NCBI GenBank assembly: GCA_900095095.1
Contig: FMBT01000309.1
Coordinates: 1-64,000, forward strand
Source of the DNA: Fragilariopsis cylindrus CCMP1102
Lineage: Eukaryota; Bacillariophyta; Bacillariophyceae; Bacillariales; Bacillariaceae
DNA: 64,000 nt
Direction of reading: 5' to 3'
Positions 11,556 through 24,123 of this stretch are shown here, piece by piece. The translations under genes and the position numbers were made by a program. Each line of letters starts with the position of its first letter. The stretch's first letter is position 1. Below the pieces are notes generated by a model. It was not told the origin of the DNA, searched no databases, and worked only from the letters and a program-made list of their open reading frames with translations.

Positions 11556-13569
11556 ATGACTGGCATCGATGATCTTTCCAAGTCATTTCAAAGCTTAGGG
11601 ATACCCAAAACGCATGCAACAGTTGGCCTAACGAACTTAATTGCATCGACGAAGCAGTACAATTCACTCTTCATCCATAAAAGACTACCTGAATATGGCT
11701 GGTCAGATGTTCAAATTCAGAGCTTATTATTTTTATTTTCTACTCTAGATACAAACAACAAGACGCTGGCTACTTGCGGGAATAACGAAGAAGATGACAC
11801 TCGATGGTGTGGTGTCGGAGAACGGGAAGGTAGAGTCTTTTCTTCATTGGTTTCTCAAAGGTAGGTACAATTTATGTTTACATTAAAACTTGTCGTCGAA
11901 AATCTATCACCTACGATAATTTCCATTTCCATTATATCGATAATGCCCGATTGATTCGACCGTTATTTAGAAAATTAAAAACTAAATGCTTGGTACAATT
12001 GTAGCGAAAATATTCGCTTTGATTTTTCCATCAAGACGTCTGTTTTCTCAATCGACCAAATTCGGTAACAATACAATAACTCTAAATTATCAACTCTTTA
12101 TTTTCGTTTTCAAACTCGTATGTAATGTTCCAATCGGCCTTTAGACATTATGGTTTGAGTCATGGAATGGGTCGTAGTGGAGACATCACAGAACCGCAAC
12201 CCAAGGCAGCTGGATCTAGTGCCCTTGTAAAGCTTGCACTACTTTTGACATTAGATGCACTTCGACGGGGGAGTAAATTAGATGCTAAAGGCCCTGCGGC
12301 GTACGGAATTTTGTTGCCCTTGTGTACTGGTATGAGCATATCACTCTTGTTGGCAAGCATTCGATCGAAAGAAGAAAATTCTGAAACAAAAAAAGATATT
12401 GTTCTGTGGAGTCGTATCGACCAAAAGAGCTGTTTCAAAGCGATACATTCTGCCGGGCTGATTTGTGTAGTTGTACCAACAAAAATTGAAGGGGACGAAG
12501 TCATTACGGATATTGATGCCATGGAAGCTGCTTTATCCAAACACGAGGGCCGAGTATTAGCCGTTATCACAACATCATCGTGTTTTACACCTAGGGTGCC
12601 AGATGCTGTCGACAAGGTAGCTAAACTCTGCAAAGTATCAAATGTTTATCATATCATCAATAATGCCTACGGCCTACAGTGTGCCAAGACAAGCAAGCTA
12701 ATAAATAGGGCATGTGTAGTTGGACGAGTGGATGCAGTTGTATGTAGTACTGACAAGAATTTTCTAGTACCTGTTGGTAAGCGAAATGAAGGTTTTGTGA
12801 TCTAGGCCCTGTATATGTGTGTGAAGTAAACATTGAGAGTTTCAAACATTGAATGCGTCATTTTTCCATTCCTCTGATATGGCACCCCGTGTGTTTGAGC
12901 GTGTGTGTACATATATACTTCCATTTTTGAATGAATGGTACCGCTAATATTCTTTGAACTCTCGTCGTTGTATCAGGGGGCGCAATCATCATTTCGCCTA
13001 GCAAAAATATAATAGGAGAAGTAGGTAAAGTATATGCAGGACGAGCCTCGTCATCACCATTGTTGATCTATTATTACGCTTCTTTCTATGGGGATGAACG
13101 GGTACAAACGACTCCTGAAAGAACGAACCTCAGTCCTCGAAACATTCCCGGAAAGGTTAAGAGCAGTGGCTGAAAAGCATGGGGAACGCATTCTTGTTTG
13201 TCCAAACAATACAGTCAGTTTTGGTCTAACACTCGATGGATTAGCTAGACCGAAAGAAGTAGATGAATTGGACGAAAACTATACTCAATCTACAGCAAAA
13301 GAAATTACTAGCTTCGGTGCAATGTTATTCAGTAGATGCGTCAGTGGTACTCGCGTTGTCCCTCGCTCACAACTAAAGAATATTGGTGGACAAGATTTTA
13401 TTGGTTTCGGTAGCTCAACCAATGAATACCTCATGCTTACATGACTGCAGCATGTGCAATCGGTGTTAGTATCTTTGAGATTGAAGAATTTTACGTTCGA
13501 CTTGACAAGACACTGACGGAATTTAAAAGAAAGAAGAAGAAGAAAGCGCAGAAGATTGCTTGTAACTAA
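11556..13569 (+). CDS. SEPSECS: O-phosphoseryl-tRNA(Sec) selenium transferase (SepSecS)
   Basis: A PLP enzyme that converts phosphoseryl-tRNA(Sec) to selenocysteinyl-tRNA with selenophosphate; cytosolic. Exons 11556-11860, 12145-12776 and 12977-13569 give about 510 residues, the normal length. Recognisable blocks: LPEYGW near the N-terminus, GLSHGMGRSGDI and PQPKAAGSS after intron 1 (the phosphate-binding region), TTSSCFTPR, the PLP lysine context STDKNFLVPVGG at the second splice junction, MYPGRASASP-like VYAGRASSSP, then NGYKRLLKER and VSGTRVV. Exon 3 needs three single-base insertions to stay in frame, near 13065, 13086 and 13430; the family alignment resumes after each. Loss of a single-copy Sec gene by three nearby deletions is less likely than consensus error. 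Its presence implies that this organism makes selenoproteins. Confidence 0.9.
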
Positions 13570-13694
13570 GAAATCTTTAGTTAGTAAAATTTACTTCTAT
13601 TTTCAGATTGTTTTTTTTCTTTTAGTGACTATTTTCTACTTATTGACTTGAATCGTACCATCTACGAATTGATTAATTCAATGCATTAACGTGA

Positions 13695-14182
13695 TTATTC
13701 AGCAGCAGGAGCCTCTTCGGCTTCGCTGGATTCTTCCTCAGCAGGAGGAGCCTCGGCAGCAGCAGCGGCTTCAGCAGCAGCCTCCTCAGCAGCGGCCTTG
13801 GTTTCTTCAATTTTAGCCTCGACGAATGCCTTTTGCTTATTTCTTCTCTTTTCGGTGGCTTTTGCCTCCTTGGCGTAATCAGCAGGCATAGTAGCACCAA
13901 GTGCACCAGCTTGTACTTTGATACGTTTCACACACTTGGCATGAAATGTGACTCCAGCATCTTTCAAAAGGAAAGGTTCAACCTTTTTTAAAGTTGCATC
14001 AAAATTATCAGCCGTCAATGAAGCGATGTCTTTTCGGATGGATGCCATGCTGATTGCAGTTCGGTAGCGGTTTCAGTAGCTCCGAGCGTTAGCGACGGAC
14101 GACCAAGCGTATTTTGGGTTGTGAATGCATCAGTTGAACAAGCGAATGCTGCAGCAAGAATTATGGCTCCGAAGGATTTCAT
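13695..14182 (-). CDS. Small plastid-targeted-type protein with Ala/Glu-rich tail, unknown function
   Basis: I do not recognise the family. Starting at 14182, residues 1-18 are a signal peptide (MKSFGAIILAAAFACS) followed by STDAF-TTQ, a diatom ASAF-like plastid import motif. The mature part (SIRKDIASLTADNF..., LKDAGVTFHAKCVKRI) is about 70 residues, predicted helical and basic, and then runs into an Ala/Glu/Pro-rich acidic tail of about 40 residues. Presequence and body are in different frames; one missing base near 14049 would join them into 162 residues. Alternatively translation starts at the ATG at 14046-14048, giving 117 residues without a presequence. The signal peptide makes the joined form more likely. 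Divergent codon use was not seen. Confidence 0.6.
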
Positions 14183-14823
14183 TTTGATATATTGTTGTTG
14201 TTGATTTAATGGTGTGCGTTAGCAGGAATAATTTTATATTGGTATTGGTAAATAATTTTAATTGATCAACTTTAGAATGCGTCTGACGATAGGAACATAA
14301 GTAGCTATTGTTGTGTCTATTTTACGGTTGTCAGATTTAAAATAAATAATCAGCGGTACGTACGAAATCCGAGCAGCACATGTACTGGAAAGCGATAATA
14401 TTAATGCTAAAGACAAAAACACGCATGCGGGAAAACACGATAGAAATTAGGGGCAAAAGCACGGAGAATGTGATTTGAGACGACGCTTTATTTATGTTAT
14501 TACATAATACTAAATTCTAATAATGAGTCCGACACAAGAAATAAAATCCGAAACAAAATTCATGGCTCACATCTGTCGAGTCAGTCTCAGTTCACAGTTA
14601 CGCGTCAGAAAAAGTTGAACGCACGAATGAAAAAAAAAACATTTCTGTTGATTGTCCAATACAATTGTAGTTCTACAGTAACGTTAACGGTACTCTAAAA
14701 CAAGGGAACATAAAATATCGAATTAAAAAAGAACTTTGATAGAAATTTAAGATACTAGCTACTCCTCCAACTACCAACCTCGCATACGTAATGATTTTCT
14801 TCCCTAGAGCATCTATTCATTAT
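14183..14823. other. intergenic spacer
   Basis: 5' flank of the small plastid-type gene and 3' flank of the SET-domain gene, AT-rich. No exon, RNA gene or repeat seen. Confidence 0.45.
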
Positions 14824-17800
14824 CTATCGCCTACCGTAATCTTTGGAGTTACTACGATCATGGCGATCCAAGCGACGTGAATATTCGTCACTGCCATCAT
14901 ATTGCTGTGAATGATTGTATCCATCCAATCGTCGGGAATATTCATCAGTGCCATCATGATTTCGTTTACTACTACTTCTCTCTTCTCGTCGACGACCTGA
15001 ATCAGAACTTCTTCTACTGTAATAGTCGTCTTCGCGATAAGATTGATTGTCATCGGATCGTGAAGAGTATCTCTCTTCGTAATCATTGCCAGATTGATAC
15101 ATTCGATGGTCATCTTGACAAACAGTTCTATCGTTAAATTCCCTGCTCGGTCTTTTGTAGCCTTCTTCATGTCTTCTAGTATCATAATGATTAATTTCAT
15201 TACTATAACGATCTTCGTGGTGGTGTTCATAATCGACATACTCCCTCGATATATCACGCGACCTTTTTTTATGAACGTCTTTATCTTCGTGGTGGTGTTC
15301 ATAATCGACATACTCCCTCGATAAATCACGCGACCTTTTTTTACTAACGTCTTCATCGTAAGAATTCATAGTACGAGAGCGATAACGCTCCTCGTAGTCG
15401 TCTCTCCTTCGAATGTCGTCGCATGAGGGGTTGCTCTGATCAAATTGGCGCGTCAAACTCTGTTGGTCATTAAACACACGATTGTGCGTTCGTGTGCGCC
15501 ATTGGAATCGTAGTAACTGTTATCTTCTCTCTGAGTACTGTAATCATGAGATTTCTTCGGATGACTCCCACTGTCTCGATTTCTGGATACGGGGTCACGA
15601 TAGAGTTCTCTCTCATGCCTTTGCTCTCTTGCATATTGATCTTGAATTGAGTGTTTGGGGGAATGCATGGTCTTAGATAAAACTGAACGCTGGTTGTCAC
15701 CGTTATTAATACCAGAGGATGATGTTTGGTGTGACGTAGAAATGGATTTTACATTCAATGATGGACTACCTTGATTTGCAGAACACATCTTATTTTTCTG
15801 ATTAAAATTTAAATCTCTTCTCTGGGGGCTGCTAGCAGTTGAAGCGCTCGGCATTTCGCGTTGAATATGTATACCAAGAAGCTTCTTTGAATACCTAGCA
15901 GGGCTCTGTTTCTTCTTTTTCACTTCAAACACCTGCCTCGCTGCATTTGAGATCAAAGATATCCCAGCAGATAATGGTGCTTGGGTCTTCTTTGGAATAA
16001 CGAGAGGTGCTGATTTACCGGTATTCAATTTTTTCTTCTTCGGAATTTTAAATGGTGAGCTAGTAGTCTGATCAGTTTCTTTGGTACAATAATTTTCAAA
16101 TTGTTCGTTCCCACTGTTAGGCGAACCATCTGCTGAGCTATGATCTGTTACTGTTGGTAAACATGAGATTGGTTTCTTGAATTCTTCGTTATCTATTCCA
16201 TTAATATCACCATCCCCCTTGAGTTCGACTTCACCTTCAGTCACGATCATGTCGTCATCGTCATCATCGTCGTCGTCATTAGAGTTTTCATCTTCTGCTC
16301 CGATACCAATTTCTTCGTAGTCTTCTTCCACATATTCATCGATCTCATTTTCTCTTTCTACTGAAAGAGCACTCAAACTATCACAGTGCTCATCTGATTG
16401 GCTTGATTGTGGAACATTGGTATTAGACTTCTTTTGTTTCTTCATTTTTGATTTGTTCTTCGTTTTTGACTTCTTGGATTCAGAAGATGCAGTCTGCCTT
16501 TCCTGTGATTTCTTTGAACACACAATCTGAGACTTGACTTTTGGTTTTGACTTGATGGTGTGCGTGTGCAAAGGAGCTATTCGCTCTGAATTTCTCTCTA
16601 GCCAAATATCGTTCCTACTCTGAGTTCGAACAAAGTGAACCTGTATCTTGTTCGAGTCTACAGCTACATCTACGACATTCGCAATGCCCCATTTTTCTTT
16701 GCCTGGTCGAAGAACATCGAAACGACCTACAGTAGAAAAGAAATAGAAAAAAATGAGAAAATTGAGATTCCTATATTAAAGTGGACAAATAAAGATACAA
16801 ACACACACACACACACACAAAGCTATATAGATAGACGTACCACCAACTTTGAATTCGGCGAGAATGCAGGATGCAATAGAACCTTCTTCAATGGAATGGT
16901 TATCCGTCACATCTTGTGAGTTTCTATCTGTCTCATTTGGTTTAATGCTTCCATCTACATCGACATACGCATCTGTTGTCTCGTCCCAATAATCATCAGG
17001 CTCGTCGCACGAATTTCGTCCCCACAAGTTGTCTGAACAAACAAATTTCTCTGATATCATGTCAATATCTACGTGCCACGGTATCTTCCTCCATTTTTGA
17101 CAGTCTGGATTTTCACATTGTACCCAATTAGAAATAGCCTGTGCAGGACGGCCATGATCAATACTAGACAAAAGGCCGTCCGAGACATCATTTTCAGTAC
17201 TTGTAGAATTCGTTCCCAATTGCTGCAACAAGTCCACTATACTGAAATCGTCTCCAGTTACAAGAAAGTCCAAAATAGGAGACCCTATCGGGAGCCATAG
17301 TTTAGAAGCATTTTCGATGAGCTTATCATCGTCTTTATCAACGAAGCCCCTGCGCAATTCATCTGGCCAAGGGTTGCCCCTCTTGTACGGGTCTTTCAAC
17401 CATTCAACTAGTCTGGGACGAAGAAGTGAATGGTAACTAGTGGTAATAGCGGTAGCAGAATTGCTCACTCTTGTTGAATCGATTGTCCAACAACCAGACA
17501 TAGAAGGTAGAAGCGCACAGCCAAGAATATCTGGGAGTCCAGGTTTTTGGTCGATTCCGGCATTATACCATTGGAGAAGTTGTGATAGTACATAGTCACC
17601 TTGATAGTCAACGAAAACTTCGCTGACGATATCTTCGGGATTACAGAATCCAGTCGTCTTTGCTCTCTTCGGTGGCTTTACTTTATTATTATCACTGCCA
17701 CTAGAATCATCGTGTTTGGCAGACCCAATCAATTCTGACGTTCTCTCAGCACATTCACCGAAAGCGTCGGGGGTTTTCTTTTCATCCATGCACGAACGTG

Positions 17801-20800
17801 GGACTTTATTACCTATTTCTCGTGCATATACTTCAATTGGTGTGGATTGCAAATGTTCATAAGGTACCAAACGGAAAAACGTGCTCGTTCGCATGTACAT
17901 AAGCAGTAAATCAGCAGCTTTCTCCAACTTGAATCGTTTGTTATAATTTTGTAGCCACGGTTCTAATATTTCTGCATTGTCAACGTCGTCTATCGTCTGA
18001 GAATTCGAAGATTGTTCAACCTTATCTAGTACACCATTCAAAACGAACTTGATTGCGTATCGAATTTCAAATTCGTTCGATGACGTCGAAATTTTATCAA
18101 TTTTATTGGCTTGCTCCTTCCTCCTTCTGGCTTTGTCTCTGGCAGTAACTTTCCGCGACTTGATTTCTGAAGCCATAGCTTGCTTCCCATTGACGAGCGT
18201 TGTCCTGAATTCTAATAGGGCTTTGTCAAGAAATTTTCTCCCTTCTGTCGGAGACATAGGAAACTCGATCTGAACATTTGCCTCTTCCTCCCAGGGAGTG
18301 CCGAACCCTTTAAGTGCGGAATATTTTGATTCAGTTTGCTTTAGCGCTGATTTCAGATCAGGGCTAACGCAAATCTCCTCGTCAGCCATTCTCAGAAGCG
18401 TTCGGATTATACCATCCTCGTGGTTCCACATCCATGCAATGACATGCTCGTCAGGCATTATAGATAAAGGCGAATGAGCTAGCTCCCGAAGTGCTGCCTG
18501 AGAATGAACTTGTTCTGAATGAGACCCTACTTCTTGTTTACGCAAAGTTTCTTCTCTGTGTCGATCAAGAACACGACCAACACGGCTAAGTGTCTGTGTC
18601 AGTTGCTGTATTCTTTGCTCCATTGCAGTCATCCCCTCAGCGTCTGCTTCTTGAAATGATGTCTTCTTAGTCTGGGATTGTTTTTCGTCTTCGATAGGCT
18701 TTTCCTGTTCCTGTTCCTGTTCAGAGCACTTTTCTAATTGCTTGGCGTTCTTTGACTGAGATAGTTTTGCCTTTTTTGTCGCAGTTTCTCGAGAAGGGCC
18801 TTCTCCTTTCCCCCACTTTTTTCCCATTCGAAGATTGATTTTTGTTTCCACGTTCGCTTCATTTCTTCGTCAAAACTTTTCCATTCAGCTGAGGCCAATT
18901 TCCTTATCTCGTTTTCCATTTCGTTGCCCTTCATCGTCGATATTTCGTTATCCTGCATCAGTAAAGATAGAAAATGTTCTCGTCTACGCCCTACGAAGAA
19001 AAAATATACGGGAACTGGTTTTGAACCCTTCACTGGCTTATCGTCGACGGATTTTACTTTGACAGTGACATCAGATATACTTGAGCTGTCAGATTCCTTT
19101 GAAGCCTCCTTTTTTCCTTTCTTCTCGCCACTATTCACATCCGTATTTTGGGTTATCTGATTGGAAATTAGAGCAATCGGCAACGATCGACGTTCGTACT
19201 CAATATAACGGAGTATATCAGCTACATGCGTGCGGAGCCATATCGGAACAAAATCCATGGAATCCAACGTACTATTGATAAATTCCGACTCGGTTGCTTC
19301 CCGCCTTTTTACACTTACTGCACCAAAGGCAGCAGTTTGAAACCCGTGACGTTTTAATATATTTTCGTCGTCTTCCGACATGACTTTTTTGGTACATCCT
19401 TTGATCAGTTGTGACAAGCGTACAGCAACTGGAGAGTTTCGATTTAGAACTTGTTGGTAGCAATCTGCGGTTGCAAAATGTAAGAACGCCCCTCGGCATT
19501 TCACTTGCCCGCATAAGCACACTGCATCCTGGTATTCGTGCAGGGACTCAGTGACAGCATTATAGTCAAACGTTACTTCATCGCCAATTGTCAACTCGCG
19601 AAGTGTGGTCATGGCTAGAGTGAGCTTGCCGTTAACAGCAGCAACTCGAACTTCACAAGATGGATTACAACTGTGAGAAAGCATTGATCCATACCCGGAC
19701 TTTCTGGACGCATCAACAAATAATAGGCCGTAACCTCTGGGATCCATTTGTGGTCGTTCCAAAGCCATGTTAAAAAAGTCGGGTAGGCGAGGCTTTAGAT
19801 TTTTCCTCTCTTGAATCAAAGATATTGCGTCCATCTTTTCACCCCACCGCCATGATGGATAAATTTCCCCGCGATAGAATGTTACCAGGCGATTCGCTTC
19901 GATCTTGGGACTCAAAACAATTGATCCGTGACCCTTTGGATGGATGCGAAAGAAGTCATAGCCCATCGAGGCGACAGCCTTCCGCAGAAGACGTGCTGCA
20001 GAATGCAACCACAACGGACCTGTTTCGTTGATCTTACTTAACAGAGCTCGTCCAAGTAATGTAGTACTCCATTGCTCTGTTGTAGTTCCGGTTTGCTGAT
20101 TCAAAGAAGATTCAGTGTCGAACGGAAGGCCTTCCAGGATGCGAGCTGCATTTGACAAGTCGTGTGCCAAATCAACAGGACAAGCATTGATTGCAGGAAG
20201 CAACCACTTTTCTAAAAAGATCAGAATTGTATCGGAATTAAATTTTGATTCGAGACATATTGAAATGTTCTTACGGGTATAGCAATCCATACCCCAAACT
20301 GGTTGTTCAACAATTTCCGGGTTCGACGCATCGGAACCTATGAGTTTGTTGGTAGAAATAATTTGCTCTCCTACCTTTTCAAACCCACTTTCCCAATTTG
20401 CACTACGAAGTTCATTTTGCTCTAGAACACGATTATCTGTCATGACACGATCTTGTACTGCAATGAGCAAAGACAACATGGATGCCGCTACTTGAGCCTT
20501 GATAACACCATCATCAGACGACAGTGCCATTGCAGCCTTTTCCTGTTCATTTTTCTCGTCAGCATTATTCAACATCGTTTTCATCCATCCCTCACTTTGT
20601 CCTGTATCATTATACGTGTAGGAAAGTCCGAGAAAGCTGTCTTTTAAGTTTGTCTGTAGCTCGTACGTTGCAATACGTTCATCTAGTTCTGAGAGACCAG
20701 AGCAGACTGCGTCAGTTTTCAGTCTCTGGTATTCCCGCTCAGCAAATGCTGTATGTATAGAAATAAAAATAAAAGCAGCAAAAGGTTGGATAAAAATGAG

Positions 20801-22540
20801 AAAGACGAATATAAAACGACAGTTTTAGTTTCGTTTCGATCAAGTTCATCGATTCATATCAGAAATCTTCACAGTTCATCACAATTCGCCCGCACACGCG
20901 CGCGCACACATTGAACATTTACTATGTGTACAAGAAATATTAATATGCCATCAACATATATAATAAGGGTCTCCTTCCTTAACTTACCGTCTCTCTTCCA
21001 TTTTTTCCCCTGCATAGCGGCTTCAGTATTTTCTGCAGCATCCATAGCTTTTGTAAATCTAATAGCATCATTCGACAATTCCATCTCCTGAATTTGTCGT
21101 CGTCCAGTCTTTTCATATATTTGTTCCATTGCAGTCTTGATTTTCCCCGCGGTATTGCACAGGGTACCAGTAGAATTACCATCATCGTCGTTGGAATCTC
21201 GTTCAATTGCAGTATTACACATCCCAATGATATCCTCACGAAATAATTTCCAATCTATCCCAATCGGATTTTGAACTACAAAATTTGACATCTTATCTAC
21301 CTTAGCATTATTATTTTTTTGATATTCTTCTTTTTCGAGACGTTCACGATCGAGTATATACCTGCCATGTTCTAACCGTCTTCTCAGCACGGCAAAATTG
21401 TAGGGCGGTAGGCTAGGATATTGTGTAACAGATTTGGTCGCCTTACTGTCAAGTACATTGAAATTTTCTTTCGACGATAATAATGACGACAAATCTCTGG
21501 TGGTAGCAGCTTCATGCTGAGCATCGTCGTTGTTATATTTTTCCGATGACGACTGCGGTGAAATTAATGTATTGGGCGTCGTAGTAGTGGGATTATATGT
21601 GATTTGTGGTTGCTGAGTGCCAGAAGTTAGCATCGTAGTCGATTCCCCAGGTAAATATTTTTTCATGTCGTCGTCGTCATCGTTGTTGTTGTTGTCGTCG
21701 TTGTTTATGCTGGAACCATAACATTCGTCGAATTCCTCCGGGATATAATCATCCGTAAAAAAACTATACACGTCGATTTTTTGTAGTCGTAGTAAAGACC
21801 TTTCAAATTCTCTCCGATGTCGTTCGAACATACCTAAACTATTTGCAGTTGTTGTTTCAGAGGTAGCTGCTATATATTGGAGAACATCTTGTTGTTTTTT
21901 CGTTTTTTTACTAGTATTTCCGACATTATTCTTCAAGCCTCTTTTTTTGTTATTCTTGTTGCAATTAGAGTTTTTTGTTGTTGCGGCTGTCTTCTTAGTA
22001 ATCTTTTTCTTTTTGTCAATTTTACTACTAATATTATTATTATTTTCCTGTGCCGTTGTCGGTTTCCGTTTGCGTCGCTTTCGAGCATCACCTGTCATTC
22101 CCATTTCGGATGCTGTTGTATATTTCAATTCAAATCGTGGAACTCTATTCAATTTCCCTCCCATAACAAGCTCGAGGTCGTATACAAAAAGATGTTGTCC
22201 ATTATTTTGTTGTTGAAAGGAAGTAGAAATTATTTCTTTTTTATCATCGTTGCCGTCGTTCGAGTTCGTCCCTACTGCACTACTTATCTCCTCAGTTATA
22301 GGATTCGATCTTACTACCCGAGCGAGATCTCCTTTGTGATCTTTTAGTTTTCCTTGACTGTAAAAAGAATACAAGAATAAAATACAATTAATACAAACGA
22401 AAATATTGTGAGAAACGGAGTTTTTCTTTTTCTCTTTTTCTGCCAAAAAGCTGATAGCATATTTTAAAGGGGGTAAATAAATGAAATAATGTGGATTTTT
22501 TTACATTTAATTCCAATATATAGGAACATGCCTAGTTTAA

Positions 22541-22572
<32 letters not shown>

Positions 22573-22777
22573 ACACTCACACATTCAACACAGTACAGTA
22601 CAGTGCAGTCTCGCACAAAATATAAACAAAAATTCAACAGTAATCAAAAAACAAAACGTACAGACCAATGATCCGAGCTAAATCACCACGCTTCAATATT
22701 CGATCCTCCGTACTATCGACGGGATCGGATGATGCTGTTGTATAATCGCATATTTTTGGGTGTGTTTCTTCTTCCAT
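14824..22777 (-). CDS. Large SET-domain histone methyltransferase, ATXR3/SDG2-like, with HMG-like, CW and Tudor/chromo-barrel-like modules
   Basis: Exons 22777-22662, 22357-20988, 20748-16841 and 16726-14824 give about 2,430 residues with consistent phases. The SET region (about residues 755-915) has FFRIHPKGHGS, GEIYPSWRWGEK, the catalytic LSHSCNPSC, GDEVTFDYN and a post-SET cluster CLCGQVKCRG. WLRTHVADILRYIEYER follows, as in plant ATXR3/SDG2, the major H3K4 trimethyltransferase. An HMG-box-like segment comes next (PVPVYFFFVGRRRE...EWKSFDEE, about 1070-1145), then a CW zinc finger (WVQCENPDCQKWRKIP...CSD...SCDEPDDYW, about 1700-1750), which in other proteins reads H3K4 methylation. A Tudor-knot-like unit spans intron 3 (GRFDVLRPGKEKWGIANV...VHFVRT). 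The tail is rich in Arg/Asp/Ser/Tyr. Two A- or T-run deletions, near 18772 and 15468, break the frame. I read it as one gene because domain order and phases fit; a split into two or three genes is the alternative. Confidence 0.78.
15211..15354. repeat. 72-bp direct duplication in the SET gene tail
   Basis: Two near-identical adjacent copies of a 72-bp unit (24 codons), from 15211 and 15283. Each encodes a KKRSRD(L/I)SREYVDYEHHHED segment. The unit is a multiple of three, so the frame is kept. Confidence 0.85.
22541..22570. repeat. (TC)n(AC)n microsatellite in an intron
   Basis: Nine TC units followed by about six AC units, within intron 1 of the SET-domain gene. Confidence 0.85.
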
Positions 22778-23769
22778 CTTGACAATATCAACGTAGCTAT
22801 CGTATCAAACTCGGTATATGGACTGAGGACAGTTGTGAAAGGTGGTGGGTACTACTAGTAGTAGAAATAGAAGAAACAAACAATCGGACGTGTTTGATGT
22901 TGTTTTACGCATTTTTGTTCGAAAAACGCCCGCTCTAAAAACTCTGCCGTGTGTGTTCGTCAAATAAATGCGCGAATTTCGGTGCACAAAGCTTCTCGGC
23001 GCGCCAGAAATTTTGCCTTACTGTACTAGTACAAATTTCTACGACACATCTGCTTGACTAAAAATAAAGCTCTATTTTCAACAATGCAATTGATGCTACA
23101 GTAATATTATAATGTAACATAAACAACATACTACCGTAGTACAGTTAACGAGAGTCCAATAATGATCAATAGTATAGAGACTGTTCCTACAGAATGGATT
23201 CAAACACCAGAAGACATCACATCATTCAGTCTGTAGAAGATAGTAAAGTATGAATAGCAAGATGATTGTATGTTAATCGGGGTTTTTTACTATAGTTTTC
23301 GTTTTATTCAGATTCGTTTTATGCAACCAAGTACATCACATCTGAAAAGTGTTTCTGTTTCGTGCATATTTTTGAAAGGGAAAACAGGCAAGAACAAATA
23401 TAGATGGAGTAGTTAATAGACAAACAAATTGAAGTACAAAAAAATCCTAAAAAGATTGAAAATAAGAAGCTATTTTGTGGATACTGATAATAATCTTCTA
23501 GCAGTAGGAAGTTTGTATGTATGTAGTATCTGCGTAATATTTCGTGTATCTGTTATTGCCCTTCGAGATCTCAATTTTTTCTTCAGAGAACAAGAATTTA
23601 AAATGATAAAACACCCAATCCAGTAGTTGTACGCAACAGATAGAAAATTCGTCCACGCACTAATGCCGCCGTCATTATTCGAGCCAGACTATATAGCAAT
23701 TTAAAAAAGTCTCGTCTTCGATGTGATGTGTATGAAGTACTCGATATTCCTTGTTTAATAATACATAAA
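22778..23769. other. intergenic spacer
   Basis: About 990 bp between the start of the SET gene and the end of the next minus-strand gene. No exon or RNA gene recognised; the short open frames here lack any family signal. Confidence 0.45.
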
Positions 23770-24123
23770 TTAATCCGAAAAAAATGCAACCCAGCAAAGA
23801 TAAAAGATGGGCAACGAAATGACGATACTGAACCCAGTCATAGCACCTAATTCCATATTCATAATATCTTCATTCTTCGCGTTTAGTTCTAGCATTTCTT
23901 CCCGTGTCATATCACGAGTCTCGATATCTGAAAGATCCTCTTGTTGTTTTTTCTTGCCGAAAGCATTGACGGGATCAACCGTAAAAGATCGTGTTTGTGT
24001 TCGTGTCATTAACGATGATGCCTTGGAAGGAGCGAACGCAGCACTCGGTGTAACAGTTACGGTTGCAACCAATGCAACTAGGGCAAACAGAAGCGAGAAT
24101 CGTGAAAAGGTCATCGTCATCAT
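23770..24123 (-). CDS. Small plastid membrane protein with bipartite presequence, unknown function
   Basis: 117 residues. A signal peptide (FSRFSLLFALVALVATVTV, residues 6-24) ends at PSAAFAPSKA, the classic diatom ASAFAP site at which the signal peptide is cut and the transit peptide with Phe at +1 begins. A Ser/Thr/Arg-rich transit peptide follows (SSLMTRTQTRS). The mature part is acidic and short (DLSDIETRDMTREEMLELNAKNEDI) with one C-terminal membrane segment (MTGFSIVISLPIFYLCWVAF). This fits a single-span thylakoid or envelope protein. I do not recognise the family. The first of two adjacent ATGs is taken as start; either is possible. Single exon, no frame problem. Confidence 0.75.
   Translation of the reverse strand: MMTMTFSRFSLLFALVALVATVTVTPSAAFAPSKASSLMTRTQTRSFTVDPVNAFGKKKQQEDLSDIETRDMTREEMLELNAKNEDIMNMELGAMTGFSIVISLPIFYLCWVAFFSD

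Noticed and set aside
13060-13440. In-frame TGA as selenocysteine in the SepSecS region
   Set aside because: The family alignment resumes in another frame, not through the stop, so these are shifts, not recoding of TGA.
16799-16819. (CA)n run as a regulatory element
   Set aside because: Plain microsatellite within intron 3 of the SET gene.
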